From CAYHSY01 sp964359435 (GTDB lineage: Bacteria > Patescibacteriota > Minisyncoccia > UBA6257 > JAUSGH01), in NCBI GenBank assembly GCA_964359435.1, contig CAYHSY010000012.1:1-19894 (forward strand): a stretch of DNA of 19,894 nucleotides. Reading direction: 5' to 3'. This document shows positions 1-9,304 of this stretch, in pieces. A model generated the notes under the pieces. It saw only the letters and a list, made by a program, of their open reading frames with translations, was not told where the DNA came from and did no database searches. How positions within the stretch are numbered: position 1 is the stretch's first letter; each line of letters opens with the position of its first letter. The position numbers were made by a program, and so were the translations under genes.

Positions 1-83
1 GGAGTATTCTTACCAACAATAACATCAGTGTCCTAATAGAGGGTTGAATTCAGCCCCCTTAGAACTACACGAAGTATAAAAAA

Positions 84-1199
84 TTATAGCAGTTTTGTCA
101 AACTCTCCAACATCGCCTCCACCGAATACTTCTTAACCGATTCCGCGCCATTCCGGCCTAACCTCGCGGCCAAATCCCTATTTTGATACAACTTCAAAAT
201 CGCGGCCTTAAGAGCAGCTTTGTCATTGTAGCCAACCAGTAGCCCGTTCTCGCCGTCTTTAATAATCTCCGGATTGCCGCCTACGTTGGTGGTTATGACA
301 GGCACGCCCAACGACATCGCCTCCACTATTTGATGCGAAAATCCCTCATAAGCGGTATTAAGAACAAAAACATCGGCAGAAGCAATCTTTACGGCAAGGT
401 CGGGCTTAGCTAACGAACCGGCCAAAAAAACTGCGTCTTCTAATTTTTGATTTTCAATTTTTGATTTTTGATTTTCCTCTTCCGGGCCGCTTCCCACAAT
501 CGTCAACTTGATCTCCGGAATCTCTGTTTTAAGTTCGGCAACCGCGTCTATCAAGACCTCAAAACCCTTCCATAGGACCAGCCGTCCGGCAGAAATAATC
601 TTATAAAATCTACCTTCATCGGTTTTTATTAACCCAACTCCCCGCGGCCAGTCTACAGCATTATTTATCACCCTCACTTTTTCCGGCAAGGCGCCCCAAC
701 CGATCGCGAGCCCACGCAAATATTCACTCGGCGCGATAACGATACTCGCACTTCGGACGGCCAATCTCTGCGCCCACCGCAAAAACCCTACCGACCAACC
801 GTATTTTTTTGTTTGGAACGCGTCAATCAAATCCTTTACACCAAATCTTTGAACCCCTTGTTCCCAGGTATAGTCCCCCGTCACGCGCACTAATAATTTC
901 TTACCAATCAAGCGACAAACCAAGGCGGCAACCGTCGCCGCGCCAAAAGACGAATCCGCCGCCAAAACCACATCGCTCTTGCGTGCCAACTGCAATAATT
1001 TAAAAAAATAAATCAGATGGCGCAGACCTTTGGGCCAGAAATTGGAAACAGCAAAAATATTTTGTTCGTCGCTTGCTCCATATGTCAAAACCGCGACCTC
1101 AAATCCGCGCGAAGGCAGCTCGCGTTTCAATAAAGCCGAATATGTCGCCGAGCCGCCGATAGCCGGCGGATAAATGCCAGTCACAATCAATATCTTCAT
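84..1199 (-). CDS. GT4-family glycosyltransferase (GT-B fold)
   Basis: Probable cytoplasmic retaining glycosyltransferase that moves a sugar from a nucleotide donor to a glycan or lipid-linked acceptor. The protein has 371 residues. The N-terminal Rossmann strand MKILIVTGIYPPAIGG carries the usual glycine-rich loop. The C-terminal donor-binding half has SAGRLVLWKGFEVLIDA (about 203-219), IVGSGPE (234-240) and the E-x7-E motif EGFSHQIVE (E285/E293). An open frame extends 29 codons upstream, but it would overlap the preceding gene. I chose ATG 1199 because it starts exactly at the Rossmann strand and lies 1 bp past the upstream TAA, consistent with translational coupling. Residues 241-253 (ENQKSKIENQKLE) replace the helix normally seen after IVGxGP and come from an AT-rich DNA repeat. 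It is the last gene of the surface-sugar cluster. The sugar and acceptor cannot be read from sequence. Confidence 0.9.
   Translation of the reverse strand: MKILIVTGIYPPAIGGSATYSALLKRELPSRGFEVAVLTYGASDEQNIFAVSNFWPKGLRHLIYFFKLLQLARKSDVVLAADSSFGAATVAALVCRLIGKKLLVRVTGDYTWEQGVQRFGVKDLIDAFQTKKYGWSVGFLRWAQRLAVRSASIVIAPSEYLRGLAIGWGALPEKVRVINNAVDWPRGVGLIKTDEGRFYKIISAGRLVLWKGFEVLIDAVAELKTEIPEIKLTIVGSGPEEENQKSKIENQKLEDAVFLAGSLAKPDLAVKIASADVFVLNTAYEGFSHQIVEAMSLGVPVITTNVGGNPEIIKDGENGLLVGYNDKAALKAAILKLYQNRDLAARLGRNGAESVKKYSVEAMLESLTKLL
442..476. repeat. AT-rich simple repeat inside the GT4 gene
   Basis: Imperfect repetition of the unit AATTTTTGATTTT(TG/C) lies within the coding sequence and encodes the charged stretch ENQKSKIENQK. 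A similar string occurs at 18095-18126 in the non-coding stretch upstream of clpB. The reading frame stays open, so the repeat is tolerated in a surface loop of the second Rossmann domain. Confidence 0.6.
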
Positions 1200-1200
1200 G

Positions 1201-2421
1201 TTATTTGAGAAGCGTGGCAAAAATAACCCGCATCTGCGCCGCCACCTTGTCCCAGGAATAATTCTTGAACACCAGCATTCTGGCATTGGCGATCATCCGC
1301 CGCCGCAACTCCGTGTTGTTTATTAAAAGCACGATCTTCAAAGCCAAGTCCTTGGGGCTTTCGGATTTCACAAAGATACCGGTGGCCTTCGCCGGCCCAA
1401 CGATATTAGGATCTTTCAAAAAATCCGGAATACCACCCACGCGCGTGCCTATGATGGGCAATCCCGTCGCCATGGCCTCCAGAAATGAATTACCCAACCC
1501 TTCCGACCGCGATGGCCGCACAAAGATATCGGCGCCCCGCAAATAAACGGGAATCCGCTCCGGTTCCACCTGTCCCACAAAATCAACAACTTCCCAAACG
1601 CCCAGTTGCTTGGCAAGTGTTTTCAAACTTTTCTCTTCCGGCCCATCGCCCACAATCTCCAAACGCATCTCCGGCGCGCCCGCATTGCGGAGTTCGGCCA
1701 ACGCGCGAATAATGATATCCACGCCGTTTTTGCGTACCAGCCGGGAAGTGGTGATCAAAACAATTTGATTCTTTTTGGATTTCGACGAAGACGTTTTAAG
1801 CAAAGCCGCCAGATCAACCCCGTTCGGCACCACGGTTATGGGGGCCTCCGCGCCATGACGCGCGGCGAAATCGGCCAGATAATTACTGATGGCTTGCACA
1901 TGGTCGGCTTTGACAAAAATCTTCCGCCAAAGATTATAAAAAATGCCGACGCGGCGCAAAATATAGTCTTCGGAATCGCCTTCCTGGAGCGTCAACAAAA
2001 ATGGAATTTTTGGATGCCGCAATTTAAATAACAAAGCCGCGAGGCCCCCGTAAGATGCCATTATACCCCAAATCAATCTGAAAGGATCACGCCTGTGTTC
2101 ACGCTCGGCCGCGCGATATGCCGCCCACGCGTACCAGAGTTTTTTAAATGGCGAACCGTAATAATCGCTTGTCGTCTTGCCGCGTCCCAGCCGAGTAACT
2201 TTTACGGCTCCAATATCCTCTTCGGCTTTCCAACGACGATCGAATCTCAAGGTAAAAATTGTCGGAGCCACGCTCCCGATACGATCCGTAATTTCTTTAA
2301 CCGCAAGTTCCGCGCCGGAAGCAAAAGGTAAATAAGCCAAAGAAAACACGGCCACGCGCGCCTTAGGCGCGCTGGACGAAACATGCATCCTGGGCTGCGA
2401 ACCAATTGATTTTTTACCCAT
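1201..2421 (-). CDS. GT4-family glycosyltransferase (GT-B fold)
   Basis: Second GT-B glycosyltransferase, 406 residues, probably acting on the cytoplasmic face to extend a surface glycan. The N-terminal domain starts around residue 22 (RVAVFSLAYLPFASGAE). The donor domain begins near residue 221 with ITTSRLVRKNGVD, followed by LEIVGDGPEE (254-263) and the E-x7-E motif EGLGNSFLE (E307/E315), then GLPIIGTRVGGIPD. The first 20 residues (MGKKSIGSQPRMHVSSSAPK) are probably disordered. ATG 2421 is used, but M12 is also possible because neither has a convincing Shine-Dalgarno. It lies 36 bp after the GT39 gene and 1 bp before the next GT4 gene, so all three are probably co-transcribed. It is only distantly similar to its neighbour, so this is not a recent duplication. 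Donor and acceptor are unknown. Confidence 0.9.
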   Translation of the reverse strand: MGKKSIGSQPRMHVSSSAPKARVAVFSLAYLPFASGAELAVKEITDRIGSVAPTIFTLRFDRRWKAEEDIGAVKVTRLGRGKTTSDYYGSPFKKLWYAWAAYRAAEREHRRDPFRLIWGIMASYGGLAALLFKLRHPKIPFLLTLQEGDSEDYILRRVGIFYNLWRKIFVKADHVQAISNYLADFAARHGAEAPITVVPNGVDLAALLKTSSSKSKKNQIVLITTSRLVRKNGVDIIIRALAELRNAGAPEMRLEIVGDGPEEKSLKTLAKQLGVWEVVDFVGQVEPERIPVYLRGADIFVRPSRSEGLGNSFLEAMATGLPIIGTRVGGIPDFLKDPNIVGPAKATGIFVKSESPKDLALKIVLLINNTELRRRMIANARMLVFKNYSWDKVAAQMRVIFATLLK

Positions 2422-2457
2422 TTATTGTAATTCTAACACGGACGGACACGCCCTCGG

Positions 2458-4107
2458 TCACAACTCAAACTTATAAACCCGAAAAAATTCCCGGCCGCCT
2501 CCGCCGGTAATTCGCGCGGCCGGCGACATATCCTGGGCTATCAATAAACCCTCAAAAGAATCGGCCGCGTCATTTTTGCCCCGCAACTTATTAAACAAGG
2601 TGTCCGATCCGCTCTGGACAAAATAAATCGTAAAACCCTTGAAATATCCCCGCCCTTCTTTGGCCAAAATCTGCTGAAAATTTACGATATCCATGGTTGG
2701 GATATTTTCATAAAAAAATCTCCGGGCATAAACCCATAAAATAGTCGTTAAATCGACGTTATCATTATAAACAATAACGGAAAAATGCGGTAAGCCGGCC
2801 GGTTTCTCCGCGGCAAAATCATGAATGACCCTATTAAGATGCGGATTGGTTGTTTCCGGAATAATGCCGCTGGGGCGGCCTTCGAACTGCGCCGAAAAAT
2901 ATTTGTCCAGCTTCACAATGCCGTAATCAACGGTTTGAATGACATTGGCCCGATACGAATACCAAATCATAAAAACGAAAATTAACGCGACTAAAATACG
3001 GGCGGCCCGCCGCCAAGTCAAAATACGCAGCGTAAGCTCTGCCCCAAAACCGGTAAGCAAGGCGATAACCGGCGCGCCCAAAAACAAAAAACGGTGAGCC
3101 GCACCGACAAAAACCAACATTATGACCAGAATCGCGATGTAAACGGTGAAAAACCCAACCGGCTTACGCCAATCGGCCGGGACAATGTTCGGCCTAAACT
3201 TGAAGCCGCAAACCAACAAAGCCCCCAAAACAGCCAATCCCAAGACCGCCGGGTCAAACATGTCCCGCGCATTTTTAAAAATATCAGAAAAACGATCCTG
3301 GGTTTTGCCGAGCAGAGACGACTCCGGCCAAGCCGCGACTTCCTGACGGAAGAGTGACGCCAGCTGCAGGTCAAAATGGCCCCGATCGGCAAATAAAAGA
3401 ATGTTATAAATAACCACCGGCGAAAACACAACGACAGCCGCGGTAACCGCCAGCCAAAATTCCCGGCCGCGCAACACCCGGCGCTCAAAAAACACAAGAT
3501 ACAAAAACGCGGCCAAAACCAGAAAAATGCCGGTATATTTGGCCAGCATCAGTAATCCGAAGCTAAGACCCAAAAACCAAAAGTATTTTTTATCTCCAAG
3601 AAAAACAAAAAACGCGTAAACGGCAAGAAGAATCAAAGCCATCTGAACCGGCTCTATCAGAGCCGAGCGGAACATAGCCACGCTCCCCGTGCCAGAGCCA
3701 AACGCCAAAGCCGAAAATAACGCCAGCCGACTGGAGGCAAAAAGGCGTAAGACCAAAAAATAAAATAAGATAATCGCCCCCAAACCGAAAATCAAAGACG
3801 GCAAACGGGCCGTAAAAGGCGTGGCACCGAAAATCTCGAAAAAAACGTGTTGGATCAAAAACAGGAGAGGCGGATGGTCGTGGAACGACAACGCCGTCCA
3901 CCATGGCAAACCGTTATCCGCGTACCAATCCACCGGCTGAGTCTGCAAGCCGGTACCCAGATAGTCCAAATAGCCAATGGAACGAAACGCATATCCGACA
4001 TTGTCGCCGTAAAATTCCTGAACCCCGAGATTGCTCAAAAACAAAAAAGCTGACAAAACCAAAATTGCTAAAAACGCCGAGGAAACAAGATATTTATTAC
4101 CCGGCAT
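2458..4107 (-). CDS. GT39/ArnT-like membrane glycosyltransferase with altered catalytic motif
   Basis: A 549-residue polytopic membrane protein of the GT-C superfamily. These enzymes use polyprenyl-phosphate sugars and act on the outer face of the cytoplasmic membrane. Visible are an N-terminal membrane helix (about 8-27), the first extracellular loop with FRSIGYLDYL and HDHPP (76-80), roughly nine more hydrophobic segments to residue ~385, and a C-terminal extracellular domain containing NPHLNRVIHD. It aligns along its length with the genes at 5972-7597 and 7638-9254. Where those have D35-E36, the acidic pair typical of ArnT/PMT enzymes, this one has D35-N36 (FYGDNVGYAF). Activity may therefore be altered or lost; alternatively the neighbouring acidic residue suffices. 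It stops with TGA, showing TGA is a real stop here. Start ATG lies 17 bp after the TPR gene, and no Shine-Dalgarno is visible. Confidence 0.85.
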   Translation of the reverse strand: MPGNKYLVSSAFLAILVLSAFLFLSNLGVQEFYGDNVGYAFRSIGYLDYLGTGLQTQPVDWYADNGLPWWTALSFHDHPPLLFLIQHVFFEIFGATPFTARLPSLIFGLGAIILFYFLVLRLFASSRLALFSALAFGSGTGSVAMFRSALIEPVQMALILLAVYAFFVFLGDKKYFWFLGLSFGLLMLAKYTGIFLVLAAFLYLVFFERRVLRGREFWLAVTAAVVVFSPVVIYNILLFADRGHFDLQLASLFRQEVAAWPESSLLGKTQDRFSDIFKNARDMFDPAVLGLAVLGALLVCGFKFRPNIVPADWRKPVGFFTVYIAILVIMLVFVGAAHRFLFLGAPVIALLTGFGAELTLRILTWRRAARILVALIFVFMIWYSYRANVIQTVDYGIVKLDKYFSAQFEGRPSGIIPETTNPHLNRVIHDFAAEKPAGLPHFSVIVYNDNVDLTTILWVYARRFFYENIPTMDIVNFQQILAKEGRGYFKGFTIYFVQSGSDTLFNKLRGKNDAADSFEGLLIAQDMSPAARITGGGGREFFRVYKFEL

Positions 4108-4124
4108 AAAAATAAAAGATAAGG

Positions 4125-4904
4125 TTAGCGCGCTTCCAAGGCCGCGATTTCTTGCTTCAAAGAAGCGCTATCCGGGAATAACTCCAAAGCCCGGCGGTAA
4201 TAGGACAGAGCCAGATCACGCTCTCCCTTATCGCGATAATAAGCGGCTAAGGTCGTCATCAGCAGAGTATCGGTTGGATTGGCCGCCAAACCGCCGATTA
4301 GAATATCATCCACCTGGTCTTGCTTGCCCAATTCTTTAGCGCTTCCATAGAGATTAGCCAATGCCAGATACCCCTGGGTATTGGATTGACTGACTTCCAG
4401 CGAACCCAAAAGATATTGCTCGCCTTTAAAGGGATTCCTCAAGGTAAAAGCGTATAACTCCCCGATGTTGTGGAGCGGCACAAAGGAATTTGGCCGAATC
4501 TCGGACAAAAAGAGCCACGCTTGTATAGCGCCTTCATAGTCACCGATTAATTTACGATATCCGGCCAACTCCAACCAAGGCGAATCATAATCATAGTTAT
4601 CCTGAATCATATTCACGACTTCAGTGATTTTATCACGCGCCGATTTTTCAACCGATGGCGACAACTTGGCATTTACATAAATCGGGCGATGGGCCACCGC
4701 AAAAGCGCGCTCCCTCAAAATATCTTCCGGTAATTTCACGGGTGCCTCCGTGATGGGCTCTCCTTCCGGAACCGCCGGTTCCTCCGTGATAGTCGGCTCG
4801 GGTTTCTCCGCGCCGACAAAATAAGACCGCAGGGTGTTCTGACCATACCAAGCCGAGACGCCAAGCACGACAAAAACCGCCAACAAAAATATAGGTTTCC
4901 TCAT
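4125..4904 (-). CDS. Membrane-anchored TPR-repeat protein
   Basis: A 259-residue protein with one N-terminal membrane segment (about 4-20, FLLAVFVVLGVSAW) after a short basic start, so the rest is likely outside the membrane. Residues 33-60 form a Pro/Glu-rich linker. From about residue 108 there are tetratricopeptide-like helical pairs: SPWLELAGYRKLIGDYEGAIQAW, then TQGYLALANLYGSA, then TLAAYYRDKGERDLALSYYR followed by RALELFPDSASL. The last is the clearest TPR. TPRs mediate protein-protein contacts, so a scaffold or assembly factor for the surface glycosylation machinery is plausible but inferred. It sits 12 bp after the peptidoglycan-binding gene and 17 bp before the GT39 gene, within one probable operon. 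No enzyme motif is seen. Confidence 0.75.
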   Translation of the reverse strand: MRKPIFLLAVFVVLGVSAWYGQNTLRSYFVGAEKPEPTITEEPAVPEGEPITEAPVKLPEDILRERAFAVAHRPIYVNAKLSPSVEKSARDKITEVVNMIQDNYDYDSPWLELAGYRKLIGDYEGAIQAWLFLSEIRPNSFVPLHNIGELYAFTLRNPFKGEQYLLGSLEVSQSNTQGYLALANLYGSAKELGKQDQVDDILIGGLAANPTDTLLMTTLAAYYRDKGERDLALSYYRRALELFPDSASLKQEIAALEAR

Positions 4905-4916
4905 ATATCAGAAGGA

Positions 4917-5885
4917 TTAATTAATGGTTATTCTAGGACCCGTGATCGGGAACGTATTCATTTTAGAAATATCAGCGACGCGTGTCAAGTCCGCATAATC
5001 ATATGCATCGATATCCGTGCTGGAAGCGACATCGAGCTGGATCGTCGGTTTCAAGGTAGTGTTGGGCGTGATAATCGACCCCGTGATGTTATAGGTATTA
5101 CCGGAACGCAAAAGCCCCTTGTCCGACTTGGAAGGATCGGCTGTAAAAACTATTTCCATGGATTTGTCTTTAAAATTGGCGGCCATGGCCAAAACGTCTT
5201 CATAGCGGAGCCATGCCAAAATTAAACCGTCTTTGACCCTAGTTACCTTAATCTCGGAAAAATTGGCATCAGCCAGAGTACCGGTATTGGTAAATCTGAT
5301 CCTGGTTATCGCCACATCCTCATCCGGATCGGCGACGCTAAACCGCAACTCATTAAGCGGGATATCAACGTATCGGGAACTCGAATAATTTGGCAGAGTT
5401 GCTTCCACCTTCAAAGAACTCTGAAAGATCCCTGGCAAAATCGGCGGCGCGGCGGGAGCTGGAGCGGGCAACGGCAAGGCCTCGCGCTCTTTGGCGATGA
5501 CCAGTTGCCGCTCCAATTCTTTAACCTGAAGAAGTAAAATTTCTATTTGGCCGGCCAAATCGGCTGCTCCGGTTCTAACCGCCAACTTGGCGTTCGCCGC
5601 GGCTCGTGTTTTAGGCCCAAAGTAACCGGATGCGGGCGCAATAGCCAGAGCGGTCTGAAATTTCCGCACCCCCTCACGGGTTAAACTGAAAAAGTTTCCG
5701 GTCACCGGCCCGGCGTAAACACCCTCATCGCCTAAAAATTTCTGCAAGCGCAAAACCTCCGGATCACCTTTTAAGCCATAATACAAATCCCTTTCAAAAC
5801 CGGTCGCCGCAAAACCATGGTTATAGACCACGCCGGCGATGATGGCGGCGACCATAATAAAAAAAGCGGAACGAAAAGCAAACAT
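4917..5885 (-). CDS. Secreted peptidoglycan-binding-domain surface protein
   Basis: A 322-residue exported protein. Residues 1-27 are a signal peptide or anchor (AFFIMVAAIIAGVVYNHGFAA). Residues ~36-101 form a PG_binding_1-type domain, with VLRLQKFLGDEGVYAGPVTG, REGVRKFQ and SGYFGPKTRAA. A coiled coil follows (~108-136), then a Pro/Ala linker (137-151) and a beta-rich region (155-322) resembling the beta domains of the S-layer-like protein at 9480-13175. This is the same layout on a smaller scale, so it is probably a minor surface-layer or wall-associated protein. It heads the run of five genes down to position 84. A TATAAT box lies 6 nt upstream of the ATG, so the mRNA is probably leaderless. 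The ligand is inferred from the domain family; it is not an enzyme. Confidence 0.8.
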   Translation of the reverse strand: MFAFRSAFFIMVAAIIAGVVYNHGFAATGFERDLYYGLKGDPEVLRLQKFLGDEGVYAGPVTGNFFSLTREGVRKFQTALAIAPASGYFGPKTRAAANAKLAVRTGAADLAGQIEILLLQVKELERQLVIAKEREALPLPAPAPAAPPILPGIFQSSLKVEATLPNYSSSRYVDIPLNELRFSVADPDEDVAITRIRFTNTGTLADANFSEIKVTRVKDGLILAWLRYEDVLAMAANFKDKSMEIVFTADPSKSDKGLLRSGNTYNITGSIITPNTTLKPTIQLDVASSTDIDAYDYADLTRVADISKMNTFPITGPRITIN

Positions 5886-5891
5886 GAGTTA

Positions 5892-5920
5892 ATTATAATA
5901 TATCAACTTTTATCTGACTA
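5892..5920 (-). promoter_or_regulatory. Candidate leaderless promoter for the surface/GT operon
   Basis: On the minus strand TAGTCA (5915-5920) is followed after 17 bp by a perfect TATAAT (5892-5897). The start codon at 5885 lies 6 nt after the -10 box, so transcription would begin at or next to the ATG. No ribosome-binding site could fit. Confidence 0.6.
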
Positions 5921-5971
5921 GCCGGAATCCGCGGCTCGGGGATATTTTCGGGATTGGCCCTAAGATCCGTC

Positions 5972-7597
5972 CTACTGCTGAAACTTATAAATCGTAAACA
6001 TCGGCAAATTATTATGGCCATAAATGACCTTCTCCGGTTGAACCCCTAATTCATTCAACAAAAATTGCTCGAAGCGTGCCGCCTCATTAGTCAAAAAATA
6101 TTGATTTAAAGCCGCGTCCGGCGAGGCCTTCACAAAATATATCCGGTAGCCGTCCAGATAATCCAAACCTTTAACGCGCAAGAGATCCTTGAAAAGCGTC
6201 GTGGTCATAGCCGTCACGCCTTTATAAACAGTACGCCGCCCAAAAACCCATAATTTATGCGGCAAACTCAAATTTTCATCATACACGATGGCAATAGCGG
6301 GTTCGCCGACCGGCAACTTCAATAAATTGGCCTGAATGATTTTATTGATATGCGGATTGGGAGAAGTCGGAAACGCCGAAGACGCAAATCCCCGCAGTTC
6401 GGAGTCGAAATAATCATCCAATGCGACGACACCGAAACTCGGAAAATAAATAAAGATGCTGCTGACGGAAAACCATAATTCGTAAGCCAAAAAGGCGGCA
6501 AGGCACGCCAAACCCAGACGCCGATCTTTCCAAAAATATTTATCGATGGCCAAAACAGCTATTATCATAAATGCGACGAAAGGAACCGCGTAAAGCACCA
6601 GAAAACGATAAGCCGAACCGGTAGCCGCTAAGACCAAAGTGGCTGTTATAAAAAATACCCAAGCCATCGCCGGATAAACTCCGCGCTCTTCCGCTCTAAA
6701 ACGGAACGAAAATATCAACCCGGCCAAAACCAAGAAAAGCGCCGGTAGTGAAAACATGGCCAAAACATTAGGCACGATTTGTGAAAACGGGTCTTGCGCT
6801 TTGCCGATGGAAGCGCGCCACTCTGGCGTCTCCTGGCCAAAAAGATAAGCGAATTGTAAATCAAAATGTCCGGTCGTCCGGTAAAGATAAGCGTTATAAA
6901 TTAAAACCGGAGAAAAAATTGCAAGCGATAAAACCACGGCCGCGTAAAAATGATGGCTCTTAAAAATATCCCGCCTGAAAATCAAACCGGTTAAAACCAG
7001 GGATGCCGGCAAAATTATGGCGGTATATTTCGCAAGCATGGCTAGCCCCATGGCTAAACCGACCCAATACCAATATCGCCGATCCTCTAAAAACAACAGG
7101 AAAGCGTGGATGCCGAAAATTATCAAAAATACCAGCAATGATTCAAGACCGATGGAACGGGAGATCCAAATATGTATATGATTTACGGCTAAAAATACCG
7201 CCCCCAGAACACCGACGTAATCATTTTTTGAAACTCGCCTAAAAATCAAGTAGATAAAATAAAGCGAAAGAATCCCCGCCAAAGCCGCCGGTAAACGCAT
7301 AACAAACCGACTGTCCCCGAACAACGTGGCGAAAACATTGTTTACCAAAAAGAAAAGGGGCGGATGGTCATGAAAAGAGAGGCGGGTCCACCAAGGCAAA
7401 CGGCCGTCCCTGAACCACTGGATCGGCGTGGTCTGGTCGTCATTTTGTAAAAAATCCAGATACCCTATGGACCGAAAACCATAAGCGCCTTCGTCTTGGA
7501 ACAACTCGGCGCCACCCAAGCCCCACAAGCGCAAAGCCGCGCCCAAAACCAAAACCCCGAACAATAGCCACTTGGGTTTTAATAATCGGCTCAACAT
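5972..7597 (-). CDS. GT39/ArnT-like membrane glycosyltransferase
   Basis: A 541-residue GT-C-type membrane enzyme, expected to transfer a sugar from a polyprenyl-phosphate donor on the outer face of the membrane. The first loop holds the acidic pair D35-E36 (ELFQDEGAYGF), then SIGYLDFL and HDHPP (76-80), with the same residue numbering as its two paralogs. About ten hydrophobic segments run to residue ~385. The C-terminal extracellular domain has NPHINKIIQ and IVYDENLSLPHKLWVFGRR. The acceptor is unknown; a lipid A-type acceptor as for ArnT is unlikely if this is a CPR organism, so surface protein or glycan is the better guess. It stops with TAG. A promoter box 8 nt before the ATG suggests separate, near-leaderless transcription. 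The start region resembles that of the gene at 7638-9254, consistent with tandem duplication. Confidence 0.87.
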   Translation of the reverse strand: MLSRLLKPKWLLFGVLVLGAALRLWGLGGAELFQDEGAYGFRSIGYLDFLQNDDQTTPIQWFRDGRLPWWTRLSFHDHPPLFFLVNNVFATLFGDSRFVMRLPAALAGILSLYFIYLIFRRVSKNDYVGVLGAVFLAVNHIHIWISRSIGLESLLVFLIIFGIHAFLLFLEDRRYWYWVGLAMGLAMLAKYTAIILPASLVLTGLIFRRDIFKSHHFYAAVVLSLAIFSPVLIYNAYLYRTTGHFDLQFAYLFGQETPEWRASIGKAQDPFSQIVPNVLAMFSLPALFLVLAGLIFSFRFRAEERGVYPAMAWVFFITATLVLAATGSAYRFLVLYAVPFVAFMIIAVLAIDKYFWKDRRLGLACLAAFLAYELWFSVSSIFIYFPSFGVVALDDYFDSELRGFASSAFPTSPNPHINKIIQANLLKLPVGEPAIAIVYDENLSLPHKLWVFGRRTVYKGVTAMTTTLFKDLLRVKGLDYLDGYRIYFVKASPDAALNQYFLTNEAARFEQFLLNELGVQPEKVIYGHNNLPMFTIYKFQQ

Positions 7598-7605
7598 ATA
7601 GGGTT

Positions 7606-7634
7606 AGTATAACCGAAAAAGACGATTAAGGCGA
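7606..7634 (-). promoter_or_regulatory. Candidate near-leaderless promoter of the second GT39 gene
   Basis: TATACT (7606-7611, minus strand) sits 8 nt before the ATG at 7597. The best -35 at 17 bp is only TCGCCT (7629-7634), so it is weak. The stretch from the -10 box to MLS closely matches that of the neighbouring paralog at 9254. Confidence 0.5.
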
Positions 7635-7637
7635 GCA

Positions 7638-9254
7638 TTAAAATCGATATACATAAAACATGGGCAGCCCCCCACGGCCAACCACAATCTTTAACGGCTC
7701 CAAACCCAGGGTTTCCCTAAGATATCGTTCAAAACGCTCCGCGTCATTGGTTTTGAGATAAGGGTTTAAAAGCGTAGCATCCGTCGCGCGAACAAAATAC
7801 AGTTCGTAGCCGGCTAACGGCGAAGCACCCTCTTTAGCCAGTCCACTTTCAAAAAAGCGCACATTCATAGTGGTAATGCCTTTATACATTGTCCTCCTCA
7901 AAAAAAGCCACAAACGTTGGGATAAACTTATATTCTCGTCATAGATAAGCAAAATACGCCTATTATTCCGCTCCAGACGTCGCGCATAATTCTTAATCAC
8001 CGCGTCCAGATGCGGATTAGGCGATTCCGGCAAAGCCATCCCGACTCCGCCTCCAATCACCTCTTCAAGGTATCTATCCAGTTTGAGAATGCCGAAATCA
8101 GGCGCAGCGGCAAAAATCACGCTGATGGTGAAGGCCAATTCAAAAATAAAAAATGCGGCGAACCCCGCCCACGCCACCCACTCACCGCGCCACCTCTTGA
8201 AAACCGCGATGGCAAAAACTGCGGCTGCCGGCACAGCCGGCACCAGATAAAGCGAGATAAAACGCTCGGCCGAACCGATGCCAACCAAAACCAAGGTCAC
8301 TGAAATCAACATTAAAGGATAAATCAAAAGCATGGCTTCCCTTTTCAGATAAAACCTGATTATTGTGTAAATCAAAGCGCCAGCGGCGGCCAACATAAAC
8401 ACAATGGAATACATGCCGGTCATATTCACCCACCAAGCAGAAAAAGGTTCCTGGAGTTTGCCGAAGGAAGCCGTCCATTCCGGCGTCGCTTGCCCAAAAA
8501 GATAGGACCATTGAAGATCAAAATGTCCGCGCGAACCGTAAAGAAAGATATTGTAAACAATCACCGGCAAAAACACCGCCAAAGCCAAGATAAGCGCGAG
8601 GTACGTCTCCCGCCGACAGAACAAATCTCGCCGAAAAATCGCCGCGTACAATGCAAAAGTTGCCGGCAAAAATATGAATGTATATTTAGTCAAAGCCGCG
8701 AGACCCAGCATCAGACCCAAACCAATCCAACGGTTTTTATTTTCCAAAAAAACTAACCAAGCATTGAACAAAGCCAGTAAAAACATAACAAGCAGCGACT
8801 CCATTAAAACGGCTCTGGATATCCAGACGTGCATGCTATTCAATGCCAAAATTAAAGCAGCCAAAAGTCCGGCATATTCATCGCGCGCCAAGCACCCCAC
8901 TAAACGGAACATCAGCCAAACGGAAAATACTCCGGCCATAGCCGAGGGTAACCGCAAGGCCCAAATCTCGTTACCAAAGATAAAGCTAAAAATATGGCCG
9001 ATTAAAAAGTAAAGCGGCGGGTGGTCGTGCATGGACAATTTAGTCCAAGCCGGCAATTCCGCCGCCTTATACCACTGAATCGGCGTGGTCTGGCTATCAT
9101 TGGACATAAAATCCAAATAACCGATAGCCCGAAAACCATAAACGCCCTCGTCGTGTAGAATATCGGCGCTCCCCAACCCCCAAAAACGCAGCAAGGCCGC
9201 CGCCAGCAATACACCCATTAGAAGCCATTTGGGCTTTGTTAAATTACTCAACAT
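7638..9254 (-). CDS. GT39/ArnT-like membrane glycosyltransferase
   Basis: A 538-residue polytopic GT-C glycosyltransferase and the closest relative of the gene at 5972-7597. Both begin MLS, share KPKWLL, and have the catalytic acidic pair at D35-E36 (DILHDEGVYGF), AIGYLDFM and HDHPP (76-80). Hydrophobic segments alternate with short loops to about residue 385. The soluble C-terminal part has NPHLDAVIKNYA, LLIYDENISLSQRLWLFLRR and a final LPMFYVYRF that matches LPMFTIYKF in the paralog. It is predicted to act outside the membrane with a polyprenyl-linked sugar donor. The specific sugar and acceptor are not readable from sequence. It is the first glycosyltransferase downstream of the S-layer-like gene and is separated from it by a terminator. 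Its own promoter lies 9 nt before the ATG. Confidence 0.87.
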   Translation of the reverse strand: MLSNLTKPKWLLMGVLLAAALLRFWGLGSADILHDEGVYGFRAIGYLDFMSNDSQTTPIQWYKAAELPAWTKLSMHDHPPLYFLIGHIFSFIFGNEIWALRLPSAMAGVFSVWLMFRLVGCLARDEYAGLLAALILALNSMHVWISRAVLMESLLVMFLLALFNAWLVFLENKNRWIGLGLMLGLAALTKYTFIFLPATFALYAAIFRRDLFCRRETYLALILALAVFLPVIVYNIFLYGSRGHFDLQWSYLFGQATPEWTASFGKLQEPFSAWWVNMTGMYSIVFMLAAAGALIYTIIRFYLKREAMLLIYPLMLISVTLVLVGIGSAERFISLYLVPAVPAAAVFAIAVFKRWRGEWVAWAGFAAFFIFELAFTISVIFAAAPDFGILKLDRYLEEVIGGGVGMALPESPNPHLDAVIKNYARRLERNNRRILLIYDENISLSQRLWLFLRRTMYKGITTMNVRFFESGLAKEGASPLAGYELYFVRATDATLLNPYLKTNDAERFERYLRETLGLEPLKIVVGRGGLPMFYVYRF

Positions 9255-9263
9255 ATAAAGATC

Positions 9264-9292
9264 AGTATAACTATCGCCTTGTTTTTAGTCGA
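9264..9292 (-). promoter_or_regulatory. Candidate near-leaderless promoter of the first GT39 gene
   Basis: TCGACT (9287-9292), a 17-bp spacer and TATACT (9264-9269) on the minus strand. The ATG at 9254 follows after 9 nt, leaving a leader of about 2-3 nt. Its upstream edge lies 12 bp from the inverted-repeat element at 9305-9410. Confidence 0.55.
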
Positions 9293-9304
9293 TCATCGTA
9301 GCAT